A stretch of DNA of 64,000 nucleotides from Prosopocoilus inquinatus (taxonomy: Eukaryota > Arthropoda > Insecta > Coleoptera > Lucanidae), in NCBI GenBank assembly GCA_036172665.1, contig CM069877.1, positions 22,903,001 to 22,967,000 of the forward strand, written 5' to 3'. Every line of letters starts with the position of its first letter. Within the stretch, counting starts at the first letter, position 1. Positions 1-11,843 of this stretch are shown here, one piece after another. Made by a program: the position numbers and the translations under genes. The notes below the pieces were generated by a model. That model did not search any database. It was not told the origin of the DNA and saw only the letters and a program-made list of their open reading frames with translations.

Positions 1-197
1 GATACAAAGTTTTTGGACGCAGCAGAAGCTGGAAATAGTTTTGAACGAAACAACACGTATTAGCAGTGTTCCTGTGATGTATCTAATCGATCCTTACTTA
101 GCTACTATGTTATTTGACGTTTCGATGGACTCTAGTAACTCTATGGTGAGATACGAAATTTTCGGACGCAGCAGAAGCTGGAAATAGTTTTAAACGA

Positions 198-219
198 AAC
201 AACACGCATTAGCGTTGTT
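198..219. other. Dyad symmetry in the monomer (representative)
   Basis: AACAAC (198-203) is the reverse complement of GTTGTT (214-219). Between them lies a second short inverted repeat, CGC-ATTA-GCG, so a stem of 8 pairs with a two-base bulge and a four-base loop can be drawn. The same element occurs in most monomers. Common variants (CGTATTAGCG, CGCTTTAGCG) keep most pairing, while CATCACG, CACCTATTAG and GCAGTGTT copies weaken it. Short dyads are common in centromeric satellites; a function here is only inferred. Confidence 0.6.
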
Positions 220-268
220 CCTGTGATGTATCTAATCGATCCTTACTCATCTATCATGTTATTTGGCG

Positions 269-285
269 TTTCGATGGACCCCAGT
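269..285 (+). promoter_or_regulatory. CENP-B-box-like motif (weak, representative)
   Basis: Against the known CENP-B core pattern NTTCGNNNNANNCGGGN, this site reads TTCG, four free bases, A, two free bases, then CCAG. It therefore matches 7 of 9 fixed positions and fails at the two central bases of CGGG. The site is present in TTTCGATGG monomers and destroyed in TTTGGATGG monomers (TTCG becomes TTGG), so box-like and box-less monomers are interspersed. A 7/9 match in a repeated sequence can be chance, and I do not claim protein binding. Confidence 0.2.
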
Positions 286-967
286 AACTCTAATGTAAGA
301 TACGAAATTTTCGGACGCAGCAGAAGCTGGAAATAGTTTCAAACGAAACAACACGCATTAGCGTTGTTCCTGTGATGTATCTAATCGATCCTTACTTAGC
401 TACTATGTTATTTGACGTTTCGATGGACTCTAGTAACTCTATGGTGAGATACGAAATTTTCGGACGCAGCCGAAGCTGGAAATAGTTTTAAACGAAACAA
501 CACGCATTAGCGTTGTTCCTGTGATGTATCTAATCGATCCTTACTCATCTATCATGTTATTTGGCGTTTCGATGGACTCCAGTAACTTTGATGTGAGATA
601 CGAAGTTCTCGGACGCAGCAGAAGCTGGAAATAGTTTCAAACGAAACAACACGCATTAGCGTTGTTCCTGTGATGTATCTAATCGATCCTTACTCATCTA
701 TCATGTTATTTGGCGTTTCGATGGACTCCAGTAACTTTGATGTGAGATACGAAGTTTTTGGACGCAGCAGAAGCTGGAAATAGTTTTGAACGAAACAACA
801 CGTATTAGCGTTGTTCCTGTGATGTATCTAATCGATCCTTACTTATCTATCAGGTTATTTGACGTTTCGATGGACTCCAGTAACTCTGATGTGAGATACG
901 ACGTTTTCGGACGCAGCAGAAGCTGGAAATAGTTTTAAAAGAAACAACACGTATTAGCGTTGTTCCT

Positions 968-1107
968 GTGATGTATGTAATCGATCCTTACTAATCTATC
1001 ATGTTATTTGACGTTTGGATGGACTTTGATGTGAGATACGAAGTTCTCGGACACAGCTGTAGCTGGAAATAGTTTTAAATGAAACAACACGTATTAGCGT
1101 TGTTCCT
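968..1107 (+). repeat. 140-bp monomer, site 1
   Basis: A 9-bp deletion removes CCAGTAACT, giving GGACTTTGATG near 1,021. The deleted segment ends in the same ACT that precedes it, so slippage between short direct repeats explains it. The site just downstream reads GGACACAGCTGTAGC. Confidence 0.95.
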
Positions 1108-2001
1108 GTGATGTATCTAATCGATCCTTACTCATCTATCATGTTATTTTACGTTTGGATGGACTCCAGTAACTCTGATGTGAGATACAAAGTTTTTGGA
1201 CGCAGCAGAAGCTGGAAATAGTTTTGAACGAAACAACACGTATTAGCAGTGTTCCTGTGATGTATCTAATCGATCCTTACTTAGCTACTATGTTATTTGA
1301 CGTTTCGATGGACTCTAGTAACTCTATGGTGAGATACGAAATTTTCGGACGCAGCAGAAGCTGGAAATAGTTTCAAACGAAACAACACGCATTAGCGTTG
1401 TTCCTGTGATGTATCTAATCGATCCTTACTCATCTATCATGTTATTTGGCGTTTCGATGGACTCCAGTAACTTTGATGTGAGATACGAAGTTCTCGGACG
1501 CAGCTGAAGCTAGAAATAGTTTTAAACGAAACAACACGCATTAGCGTTGTTCCTGTGCTGTATCTAATCGATCCTTACTTATCTATCAGGTTATTTGACG
1601 TTTCGATGGACTCCAGTAACTCTGATGTGAGATACGACGTTTTCGGACGCAGCAGAAGCTGGAAATAGTTTTAAACGAAACAACACGTATTAGCGTTGTT
1701 CCTGTGATGTATGTAATCGATCCTTACTCATCTATCATGTTATTTGACGTTTGGATGGACTCCAGTAACTCTGATGTGAGATACAAAGTTCTCGGACGCA
1801 GCAGAAGCTGGAAATAGTTTTAAATGAAACAACACGCATTAGCGTTGTTCCTGTGATGTATCTAATCGATCCTTACTCATCTATCATGTTATTTGACGTT
1901 TCGATGGACTCTAGTAACTCTGATGTGAGATACGAAGTTTTTGGGCGCAGCAGGAGCTGGAAATAGTTTTAAACAAAGCAACACGTATTAGCGTTGTTCC
2001 T

Positions 2002-2112
2002 GTGATGTACCTAATCGATCCTTACACATCTATCATGTTATTTTATGTTTGGATGGACTCCAGTAACTCTGAAATAGTTTTAAATGAAACAACACGTATT
2101 AGCGTTGTTCCT
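2002..2112 (+). repeat. 111-bp monomer, site 1
   Basis: A 38-bp deletion joins CTCTG to AAATAG at 2,071, removing the end of one monomer and the GATAC...GCTGG start of the next. The bounds given run from one GTGATG to the next. This copy alone has CTTACACATC. The deletion keeps the reading frame across two monomers, which is why short open frames appear here. Confidence 0.95.
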
Positions 2113-3006
2113 GTGATGTATCTAATCGATCCTTACTCATCTATCATGTTATTTGACGTTTCGATGGACTCTAGTAACTCTGATGTGAGATACGAAGTTC
2201 TTGGACGCAGCAGGAGCTGGAAATAGTTTTAAACGAAACAACACGTATTAGCGTTGTTCCTGTGATGTATCTAATCGATCCTTACTCATCTATCATGTTA
2301 TTTGGCGTTTCGATGGACCCCAGTAACTCTAATGTAAGATACGAAGTTTTCGGACGCAGCAGAAGCTGGAAATAGTTTCAAACGAAACAACACGCATTAG
2401 CGTTGTACCTGTGATGTATCTAATCGATCCTTACTTAGCTACTATGTTATTTGACGTTTCGATGGACTCTAGTAACTCTATGGTGAGATACGAAATTTTC
2501 GGACGCAGCCGAAGCTGGAAATAGTTTTAAACGAAACAACACGCATTAGCGTTGTTCCTGTGATGTATCTAATCGATCCTTACTCATCTATCATGTTATT
2601 TGGCGTTTCGATGGACTCCAGTAACTTTGATGTGTGATACGAAGTTCTCGGACGCAGCAGAAGCTGGAAATAGTTTCAAACGAAACAACACGCATTAGCG
2701 TTGTTCCTGTGATGTATCTAATCGATCCTTACTCATCTATCATGTTATTTGGCGTTTCGATGGACTCCAGTAACTTTCATGTGAGATACGAAGTTTTTGG
2801 ACGCAGCAGAAGCTGGAAATAGATTTGAACGAAACAACACGTATTAGCGTTGTTCCTGTGATGTATCTAATCGATCCTTACTTATCTATCAGGTTATTTG
2901 ACGTTTCGATGGACTCCAGTAACTCTGATGTGAGATACGACGTTTTCGGACGCAGCAGAAGCTGGAAATAGTTTTAAACGAAACAACACGTATTAGCGTT
3001 GTTCCT

Positions 3007-3146
3007 GTGATGTATGTAATCGATCCTTACTAATCTATCATGTTATTTGACGTTTGGATGGACTTTGATGTGAGATACGAAGTTCTCGGACGCAGCTGTA
3101 GCTGGAAATAGTTTTAAATGAAACAACACGTATTAGCGTTGTTCTT
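3007..3146 (+). repeat. 140-bp monomer, site 2
   Basis: Same deletion, 14 monomers after site 1. It is followed by the private GTTCTTGTGATG and by GGACGCAGCTGTAGC instead of GGACACAGC. Confidence 0.95.
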
Positions 3147-4040
3147 GTGATGTATCTAATCGATCCTTACTCATCTATCATGTTATTTTACGTTTGGATG
3201 GACTCCAGTAACTCTGATGTGAGATACAAAGTTTTTGGACGCAGCAGAAGCTGGAAATAGTTTTGAACGAAACAACACGTATTAGCAGTGTTCCTGTGAT
3301 GTATCTAATCGATCCTTACTTAGCTACTATGTTATTTGACGTTTCGATGGACTCTAGTAACTCTATGGTGAGATACGAAATTTTCGGACGCAGCAGAAGC
3401 TGGAAATAGTTTCAAACGAAACAACACGCATTAGCGTTGTTCCTGTGATGTATCTAATCGATCCTTACTCATCTATCATGTTATTTGGCGTTTCGATGGA
3501 ATCCAGTAACTTTGATGTGAGATACGAAGTTCTCGGACGCAGCTGAAGCTAGAAATAGTTTTAAACGAAACAACACGCATTAGCGTTGTTCCTGTGCTGT
3601 ATCTAATCGATCCTTACTTATCTATCAGGTTATTTGACGTTTCGATGGACTCCAGTAACTCTGATGTGAGATACAAAGTTCTCGGACGCAGCAGAAGCTG
3701 GAAATAGTTTTAAATGAAACAACACGCATTAGCGTTGTTCCTGTGATGTATCTAATCGATCCTTACTCATCTATCATGTTATTTGACGTTTCGATGGACT
3801 CTAGTAACTCTGATGTGAGATACAAAGTTCTTGGACGCAGCAGAAGCTGGAAATAGTTTTAAACGAAACAACACGTATTAGCGTTGTTCCTGTGATGTAT
3901 CTAATCGATCCTTACTCATCTATCATGTTATTTTACGTTTGGATGGACTCCAGTAACTCTGATGTGAGATACGAAGTTTTTGGGCGCAGCAGGAGCTGGA
4001 AATAGTTTTAAACAAAGCAACACGTATTAGCGTTGTTCCT

Positions 4041-4151
4041 GTGATGTACCTAATCGATCCTTACTCATCTATCATGTTATTTTATGTTTGGATGGACTCC
4101 AGTAACTCTGAAATAGTTTTAAATGAAACAACACGTATTAGCGTTGTTCCT
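4041..4151 (+). repeat. 111-bp monomer, site 2
   Basis: Same CTCTG/AAATAG join, at 4,110. It lies 14 monomers after site 1, inside the internal 2,039-bp repeat of copy 0. Confidence 0.95.
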
Positions 4152-5045
4152 GTGATGTATCTAATCGATCCTTACTCATCTATCATGTTATTTGACGTTT
4201 CGATGGACTCTAGTAACTCTGATGTGAGATACGAAGTTCTTGGACGCAGCAGGAGCTGGAAATAGTTTTAAACGAAACAACACGTATTAGCGTTGTTCCT
4301 GTGATGTATCTAATCGATCCTTACTCATCTATCATGTTATTTGGCGTTTCGATGGACCCCAGTAACTCTAATGTAAGATACGAAATTTTCGGACGCAGCA
4401 GAAGCTGGAAATAGTTTCAAACGAAACAACACGCATTAGCGTTGTTCCTGTGATGTATCTAATCGATCCTTACTCATCTATCATGTTATTTGGCGTTTCG
4501 ATGGACTCCAGTAACTTTGATGTGAGATACGAAGTTCTCGGACGCAGCTGAAGCTAGAAATAGTTTTAAACGAAACAACACGCATTAGCGTTGTTCCTGT
4601 GCTGTATCTAATCGATCCTTACTTATCTATCAGGTTATTTGACGTTTCGATGGACTCCAGTAACTCTGATGTGAGATACGACGTTTTCGGACGCAGCAGA
4701 AGCTGGAAATAGTTTTAAACGAAACAACACGTATTAGCGTTGTTCCTGTGATGTATGTAATCGATCCTTACTCATCTATCATGTTATTTGACGTTTGGAT
4801 GGACTCCAGTAACTCTGATGTGAGATACAAAGTTCTCGGACGCAGCAGAAGCTGGAAATAGTTTTAAATGAAACAACACGCATTAGCGTTGTTCCTGTGA
4901 TGTATCTAATCGATCCTTACTCATCTATCATGTTATTTGACGTTTCGATGGACTCTAGTAACTCTGATGTGAGATACGAAGTTTTTGGGCGCAGCAGGAG
5001 CTGGAAATAGTTTTAAACAAAGCAACATGTATTAGCGTTGTTCCT

Positions 5046-5156
5046 GTGATGTACCTAATCGATCCTTACTCATCTATCATGTTATTTTATGTTTGGATGG
5101 ACTCCAGTAACTCTGAAATAGTTTTAAATGAAACAACACGTATTAGCGTTGTTCCT
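5046..5156 (+). repeat. 111-bp monomer, site 3
   Basis: Join at 5,115. It follows site 2 by 1,005 bp (seven monomers). The preceding monomer has ACATGTATT in place of ACACGTATT. Confidence 0.95.
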
Positions 5157-6944
5157 GTGATGTATCTAATCGATCCTTACTCATCTATCATGTTATTTGA
5201 CGTTTCGATGGACTCTAGTAACTCTGATGTGAGATACGAAGTTCTTGGACGCAGCAGGAGCTGGAAATAGTTTTAAACGGAACAACACGTATTAGCGTTG
5301 TTCCTGTGATGTATCTAATCGATCCTTACTCATCTATCATGTTATTTGGCGTTTCGATGGACCCCAGTAACTCTAATGTAAGATACGAAATTTTCGGACG
5401 CAGCAGAAGCTGGAAATAGTTTCAAACGAAACAACACGCATTAGCGTTGTTCCTGTGATGTATCTAATCGATCCTTACTCATCTATCATGTTATTTGGCG
5501 TTTCGATGGACTCCAGTAACTTTGATGTGAGATACGAAGTTCTCGGACGCAGCTGAAGCTAGAAATAGTTTTAAACGAAACAACACGCATTAGCGTTGTT
5601 CCTGTGCTGTATCTAATCGATCCTTACTTATCTATCAGGTTATTTGACGTTTCGATGGACTCCAGTAACTCTGATGTGAGATACGACGTTTTCGGACGCA
5701 GCAGAAGCTGGAAATAGTTTTAAACGAAACAACACGCATTAGCGTTGTTCCTGTGATGTATCTAATCGATCCTTACTCATCTATCATGTTATTTGACGTT
5801 TCGATGGACTCTAGTAACTCTGATGTGAGATACGAAGTTTTTGGGCGCAGCAGGAGCTGGAAATAGTTTTAAACGAAACAACACGCATTAGCGTTGTTCC
5901 TGTGATGTATCTAATCGATCCTTACTCATCTATCATGTTATTTGGCGTTTCGATGGACTCCAGTAACTTTGATGTGAGATACAAAGTTTTTGGACGCAGC
6001 AGAAGCTGGAAATAGTTTTGAACGAAACAACACGTATTAGCAGTGTTCCTGTGATGTATCTAATCGATCCTTACTTAGCTACTATGTTATTTGACGTTTC
6101 GATGGACTCTAGTAACTCTATGGTGAGATACGAAATTTTCGGACGCAGCAGAAGCTGGAAATAGTTTTAAACGAAACAACACGCATTAGCGTTGTTCCTG
6201 TGATGTATCTAATCGATCCTTACTCATCTATCATGTTATTTGGCGTTTCGATGGACCCCAGTAACTCTAATGTAAGATACGAAATTTTCGGACGCAGCAG
6301 AAGCTGGAAATAGTTTCAAACGAAACAACACGCATTAGCGTTGTTCCTGTGATGTATCTAATCGATCCTTACTTAGCTACTATGTTATTTGACGTTTCGA
6401 TGGACTCTAGTAACTCTATGGTGAGATACGAAATTTTCGGACGCAGCCGAAGCTGGAAATAGTTTTAAACGAAACAACACGCATTAGCGTTGTTCCTGTG
6501 ATGTATCTAATCGATCCTTACTCATCTATCATGTTATTTGGCGTTTCGATGGACTCCAGTAACTTTGATGTGAGATACGAAGTTCTCGGACGCAGCAGAA
6601 GCTGGAAATAGTTTCAAACGAAACAACACGCATTAGCGTTGTTCCTGTGATGTATCTAATCGATCCTTACTCATCTATCATGTTATTTGGCGTTTCGATG
6701 GACTCCAGTAACTTTGATGTGAGATACGAAGTTTTTGGACGCATCAGAAGCTGGAAATAGTTTTGAACGAAACAACACGTATTAGCGTTGTTCCTGTGAT
6801 GTATCTAATCGATCCTTACTTATCTATCAGGTTATTTGACGTTTCGATGGACTCCAGTAACTCTGATGTGAGATACGACGTTTTCGGACGCAGCAGAAGC
6901 TGGAAATAGTTTTAAAAGAAACAACACGTATTAGCGTTGTTCCT

Positions 6945-7084
6945 GTGATGTATGTAATCGATCCTTACTAATCTATCATGTTATTTGACGTTTGGATGGA
7001 CTTTGATGTGAGATACGAAGTTCTCGGACACAGCTGTAGCTGGAAATAGTTTTAAATGAAACAACACGTATTAGCGTTGTTCCT
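6945..7084 (+). repeat. 140-bp monomer, site 3
   Basis: Unit A counterpart of site 1, sharing GGACACAGC downstream. Confidence 0.95.
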
Positions 7085-7978
7085 GTGATGTATCTAATCG
7101 ATCCTTACTCATCTATCATGTTATTTTACGTTTGGATGGACTCCAGTAACTCTGATGTGAGATACAAAGTTTTTGGACGCAGCAGAAGCTGGAAATAGTT
7201 TTGAACGAAACAACACGTATTAGCAGTGTTCCTGTGATGTATCTAATCGATCCTTACTTAGCTACTATGTTATTTGACGTTTCGATGGACTCTAGTAACT
7301 CTATGGTGAGATACGAAATTTTCGGACGCAGCAGAAGCTGGAAATAGTTTCAAACGAAACAACACGCATTAGCGTTGTTCCTGTGATGTATCTAATCGAT
7401 CCTTACTCATCTATCATGTTATTTGGCGTTTCGATGGACTCCAGTAACTTTGATGTGAGATACGAAGTTCTCGGACGCAGCTGAAGCTAGAAATAGTTTT
7501 AAACGAAACAACACGCATTAGCGTTGTTCCTGTGCTGTATCTAATCGATCCTTACTTATCTATCAGGTTATTTGACGTTTCGATGGACTCCAGTAACTCT
7601 GATGTGAGATACGACGTTTTCGGACGCAGCAGAAGCTGGAAATAGTTTTAAACGAAACAACACGTATTAGCGTTGTTCCTGTGATGTATGTAATCGATCC
7701 TTACTCATCTATCATGTTATTTGACGTTTGGATGGACTCCAGTAACTCTGATGTGAGATACAAAGTTCTCGGACGCAGCAGAAACTGGAAATAGTTTTAA
7801 ATGAAACAACACGCATTAGCGTTGTTCCTGTGATGTATCTAATCGATCCTTACTCATCTATCATGTTATTTGACGTTTCGATGGACTCTAGTAACTCTGA
7901 TGTGAGATACGAAGTTTTTGGGCGCAGCAGGAGCTGGAAATAGTTTTAAACAAAGCAACACGTATTAGCGTTGTTCCT

Positions 7979-8089
7979 GTGATGTACCTAATCGATCCTT
8001 ACTCATCTATCATGTTATTTTATGTTTGGATGGACTCCAGTAACTCTGAAATAGTTTTAAATGAAACAACACGTATTAGCGTTGTTCCT
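7979..8089 (+). repeat. 111-bp monomer, site 4
   Basis: Join at 8,048; counterpart of site 1 at +5,977 and of site 7 at +8,063. Confidence 0.95.
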
Positions 8090-8983
8090 GTGATGTATCT
8101 AATCGATCCTTACTCATCTATCATGTTATTTGACGTTTCGATGGACTCTAGTAACTCTGATGTGAGATACGAAGTTCTTGGACGCAGCAGGAGCTGGAAA
8201 TAGTTTTAAACGAAACAACACGTATTAGCGTTGTTCCTGTGATGTATCTAATCGATCCTTACTCATCTATCATGTTATTTGGCGTTTCGATGGACCCCAG
8301 TAACTCTAATGTAAGATACGAAGTTTTCGGACGCAGCAGAAGCTGGAAATAGTTTCAAACGAAACAACACGCATTAGCGTTGTACCTGTGATGTATCTAA
8401 TCGATCCTTACTTAGCTACTATGTTATTTGACGTTTCGATGGACTCTAGTAACTCTATGGTGAGATACGAAATTTTCGGACGCAGCCGAAGCTGGAAATA
8501 GTTTTAAACGAAACAACACGCATTAGCGTTGTTCCTGTGATGTATCTAATCGATCCTTACTCATCTATCATGTTATTTGGCGTTTCGATGGACTCCAGTA
8601 ACTTTGATGTGTGATACGAAGTTCTCGGACGCAGCAGAAGCTGGAAATAGTTTCAAACGAAACAACACGCATTAGCGTTGTTCCTGTGATGTATCTAATC
8701 GATCCTTACTCATCTATCATGTTATTTGGCGTTTCGATGGACTCCAGTAACTTTCATGTGAGATACGAAGTTTTTGGACGCAGCAGAAGCTGGAAATAGA
8801 TTTGAACGAAACAACACGTATTAGCGTTGTTCCTGTGATGTATCTAATCGATCCTTACTTATCTATCAGGTTATTTGACGTTTCGATGGACTCCAGTAAC
8901 TCTGATGTGAGATACGACGTTTTCGGACGCAGCAGAAGCTGGAAATAGTTTTAAACGAAACAACACGTATTAGCGTTGTTCCT

Positions 8984-9123
8984 GTGATGTATGTAATCGA
9001 TCCTTACTAATCTATCATGTTATTTGACGTTTGGATGGACTTTGATGTGAGATACGAAGTTCTCGGACGCAGCTGTAGCTGGAAATAGTTTTAAATGAAA
9101 CAACACGTATTAGCGTTGTTCTT
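8984..9123 (+). repeat. 140-bp monomer, site 4
   Basis: Unit A counterpart of site 2, sharing GTTCTTGTGATG. Confidence 0.95.
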
Positions 9124-10166
9124 GTGATGTATCTAATCGATCCTTACTCATCTATCATGTTATTTTACGTTTGGATGGACTCCAGTAACTCTGATGTGAG
9201 ATACAAAGTTTTTGGACGCAGCAGAAGCTGGAAATAGTTTTGAACGAAACAACACGTATTAGCAGTGTTCCTGTGATGTATCTAATCGATCCTTACTTAG
9301 CTACTATGTTATTTGACGTTTCGATGGACTCTAGTAACTCTATGGTGAGATACGAAATTTTCGGACGCAGCAGAAGCTGGAAATAGTTTCAAACGAAACA
9401 ACACGCATTAGCGTTGTTCCTGTGATGTATCTAATCGATCCTTACTCATCTATCATGTTATTTGGCGTTTCGATGGACTCCAGTAACTTTGATGTGAGAT
9501 ACGAAGTTCTCGGACGCAGCTGAAGCTAGAAATAGTTTTAAACGAAACAACACGCATTAGCGTTGTTCCTGTGCTGTATCTAATCGATCCTTACTTATCT
9601 ATCAGGTTATTTGACGTTTCGATGGACTCCAGTAACTCTGATGTGAGATACGACGTTTTCGGACGCAGCAGAAGCTGGAAATAGTTTTAAACGAAACAAC
9701 ACGTATTAGCGTTGTTCCTGTGATGTATGTAATCGATCCTTACTCATCTATCATGTTATTTGACGTTTGGATGGACTCCAGTAACTCTGATGTGAGATAC
9801 AAAGTTCTCGGACGCAGCAGAAGCTGGAAATAGTTTTAAATGAAACAACACGCATTAGCGTTGTTCCTGTGATGTATCTAATCGATCCTTACTCATCTAT
9901 CATGTTATTTGACGTTTCGATGGACTCTAGTAACTCTGATGTGAGATACAAAGTTCTTGGACGCAGCAGAAGCTGGAAATAGTTTTAAACGAAACAACAC
10001 GTATTAGCGTTGTTCCTGTGATGTATCTAATCGATCCTTACTCATCTATCATGTTATTTTACGTTTGGATGGACTCCAGTAACTCTGATGTGAGATACGA
10101 AGTTTTTGGGCGCAGCAGGAGCTGGAAATAGTTTTAAACAAAGCAACACGTATTAGCGTTGTTCCT

Positions 10167-10277
10167 GTGATGTACCTAATCGATCCTTACTCATCTATCA
10201 TGTTATTTTATGTTTGGATGGACTCCAGTAACTCTGAAATAGTTTTAAATGAAACAACACGTATTAGCGTTGTTCCT
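10167..10277 (+). repeat. 111-bp monomer, site 5
   Basis: Join at 10,236. The next monomer boundary is fused (GTAACTCTAATGTAAG near 10,339), showing loss of one whole monomer compared with copy 0. Confidence 0.95.
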
Positions 10278-11022
10278 GTGATGTATCTAATCGATCCTTA
10301 CTCATCTATCATGTTATTTGACGTTTCGATGGACTCTAGTAACTCTAATGTAAGATACGAAATTTTCGGACGCAGCAGAAGCTGGAAATAGTTTCAAACG
10401 AAACAACACGCATTAGCGTTGTTCCTGTGATGTATCTAATCGATCCTTACTCATCTATCATGTTATTTGGCGTTTCGATGGACTCCAGTAACTTTGATGT
10501 GAGATACGAAGTTCTCGGACGCAGCTGAAGCTAGAAATAGTTTTAAACGAAACAACACGCATTAGCGTTGTTCCTGTGCTGTATCTAATCGATCCTTACT
10601 TATCTATCAGGTTATTTGACGTTTCGATGGACTCCAGTAACTCTGATGTGAGATACGACGTTTTCGGACGCAGCAGAAGCTGGAAATAGTTTTAAACGAA
10701 ACAACACGTATTAGCGTTGTTCCTGTGATGTATGTAATCGATCCTTACTCATCTATCATGTTATTTGACGTTTGGATGGACTCCAGTAACTCTGATGTGA
10801 GATACAAAGTTCTCGGACGCAGCAGAAGCTGGAAATAGTTTTAAATGAAACAACACGCATTAGCGTTGTTCCTGTGATGTATCTAATCGATCCTTACTCA
10901 TCTATCATGTTATTTGACGTTTCGATGGACTCTAGTAACTCTGATGTGAGATACGAAGTTTTTGGGCGCAGCAGGAGCTGGAAATAGTTTTAAACAAAGC
11001 AACACGTATTAGCGTTGTTCCT

Positions 11023-11133
11023 GTGATGTACCTAATCGATCCTTACTCATCTATCATGTTATTTTATGTTTGGATGGACTCCAGTAACTCTGAAATAGTT
11101 TTAAATGAAACAACACGTATTAGCGTTGTTCCT
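11023..11133 (+). repeat. 111-bp monomer, site 6
   Basis: Join at 11,092; 856 bp after site 5, one monomer less than the 1,005 bp between sites 2 and 3. Confidence 0.95.
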
Positions 11134-11843
11134 GTGATGTATCTAATCGATCCTTACTCATCTATCATGTTATTTGACGTTTCGATGGACTCTAGTAACT
11201 CTGATGTGAGATACGAAGTTCTTGGACGCAGCAGGAGCTGGAAATAGTTTTAAACGGAACAACACGTATTAGCGTTGTTCCTGTGATGTATCTAATCGAT
11301 CCTTACTCATCTATCATGTTATTTGGCGTTTCGATGGACCCCAGTAACTCTAATGTAAGATACGAAATTTTCGGACGCAGCAGAAGCTGGAAATAGTTTC
11401 AAACGAAACAACACGCATTAGCGTTGTTCCTGTGATGTATCTAATCGATCCTTACTCATCTATCATGTTATTTGGCGTTTCGATGGACTCCAGTAACTTT
11501 GATGTGAGATACGAAGTTCTCGGACGCAGCTGAAGCTAGAAATAGTTTTAAACGAAACAACACGCATTAGCGTTGTTCCTGTGCTGTATCTAATCGATCC
11601 TTACTTATCTATCAGGTTATTTGACGTTTCGATGGACTCCAGTAACTCTGATGTGAGATACGACGTTTTCGGTCGCAGCAGAAGCTGGAAATAGTTTTAA
11701 ACGAAACAACACGCATTAGCGTTGTTCCTGTGATGTATCTAATCGATCCTTACTCATCTATCATGTTATTTGACGTTTCGATGGACTCTAGTAACTCTGA
11801 TGTGAGATACGAAGTTTTTGGGCGCAGCAGGAGCTGGAAATAG

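Larger units (their letters stand above)
150..298 (+). repeat. Reference monomer (first full copy with intact landmarks)
   Basis: This 149-bp copy is a convenient reference. It carries the AluI core AGCT in the GCAGAAGCTGG block, the DraI core TTTAAA, the dyad at 198-219, the ClaI site ATCGAT at 235-240 and the TTTCGATGG block at about 269-277. It is the GGACCCCAGTAACTCTAATGTAA subtype. The preceding copy (1-149) has GCAGTGTT in place of GCGTTGTT, which breaks the dyad, so it is a poorer reference. Because 149 = 3n+2, reading frame rotates from copy to copy, as expected of a non-coding repeat. Confidence 0.95.
1..5348 (+). repeat. 41-monomer HOR copy (copy 0)
   Basis: Positions 1-5,866 align to 5,978-11,843 at an offset of 5,977 bp = 41 monomers, allowing for three 111-bp and two 140-bp copies. 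The alignment is interrupted twice by exactly one monomer. Copy 0 lacks one near 3,672, and the downstream copy lacks one near 10,340 (GTAACTCT joined to AATGTAAG). Private differences include CTTACACATC near 2,024 and GGAATCCAG near 3,499. Copy 0 also contains an internal 14-monomer (2,039-bp) repeat: the 111-bp marker at 2,002 recurs at 4,041 and the 140-bp marker at 968 recurs at 3,007. Confidence 0.85.

Noticed and set aside
268..278. RNA polymerase III B-box-like GTTTCGATGGA
   Set aside because: Only 6 of 9 fixed bases of GGTTCGANNCC match, there is no suitable A box upstream, and the match overlaps the CENP-B-like motif; chance is the simpler reading.
2002..2226. Recurring 74-residue open frame with an internal MYLIDPYSSIMLF repeat (also at 4,041, 5,046, 7,979 and others)
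   Set aside because: It is the satellite read in one frame. It exists only because the 111-bp monomer keeps frame, starts at the repeated GTGATG, and ends at the TGGAAATAG of every monomer. There is no codon bias, no ribosome site or promoter, and it drifts with the repeat.
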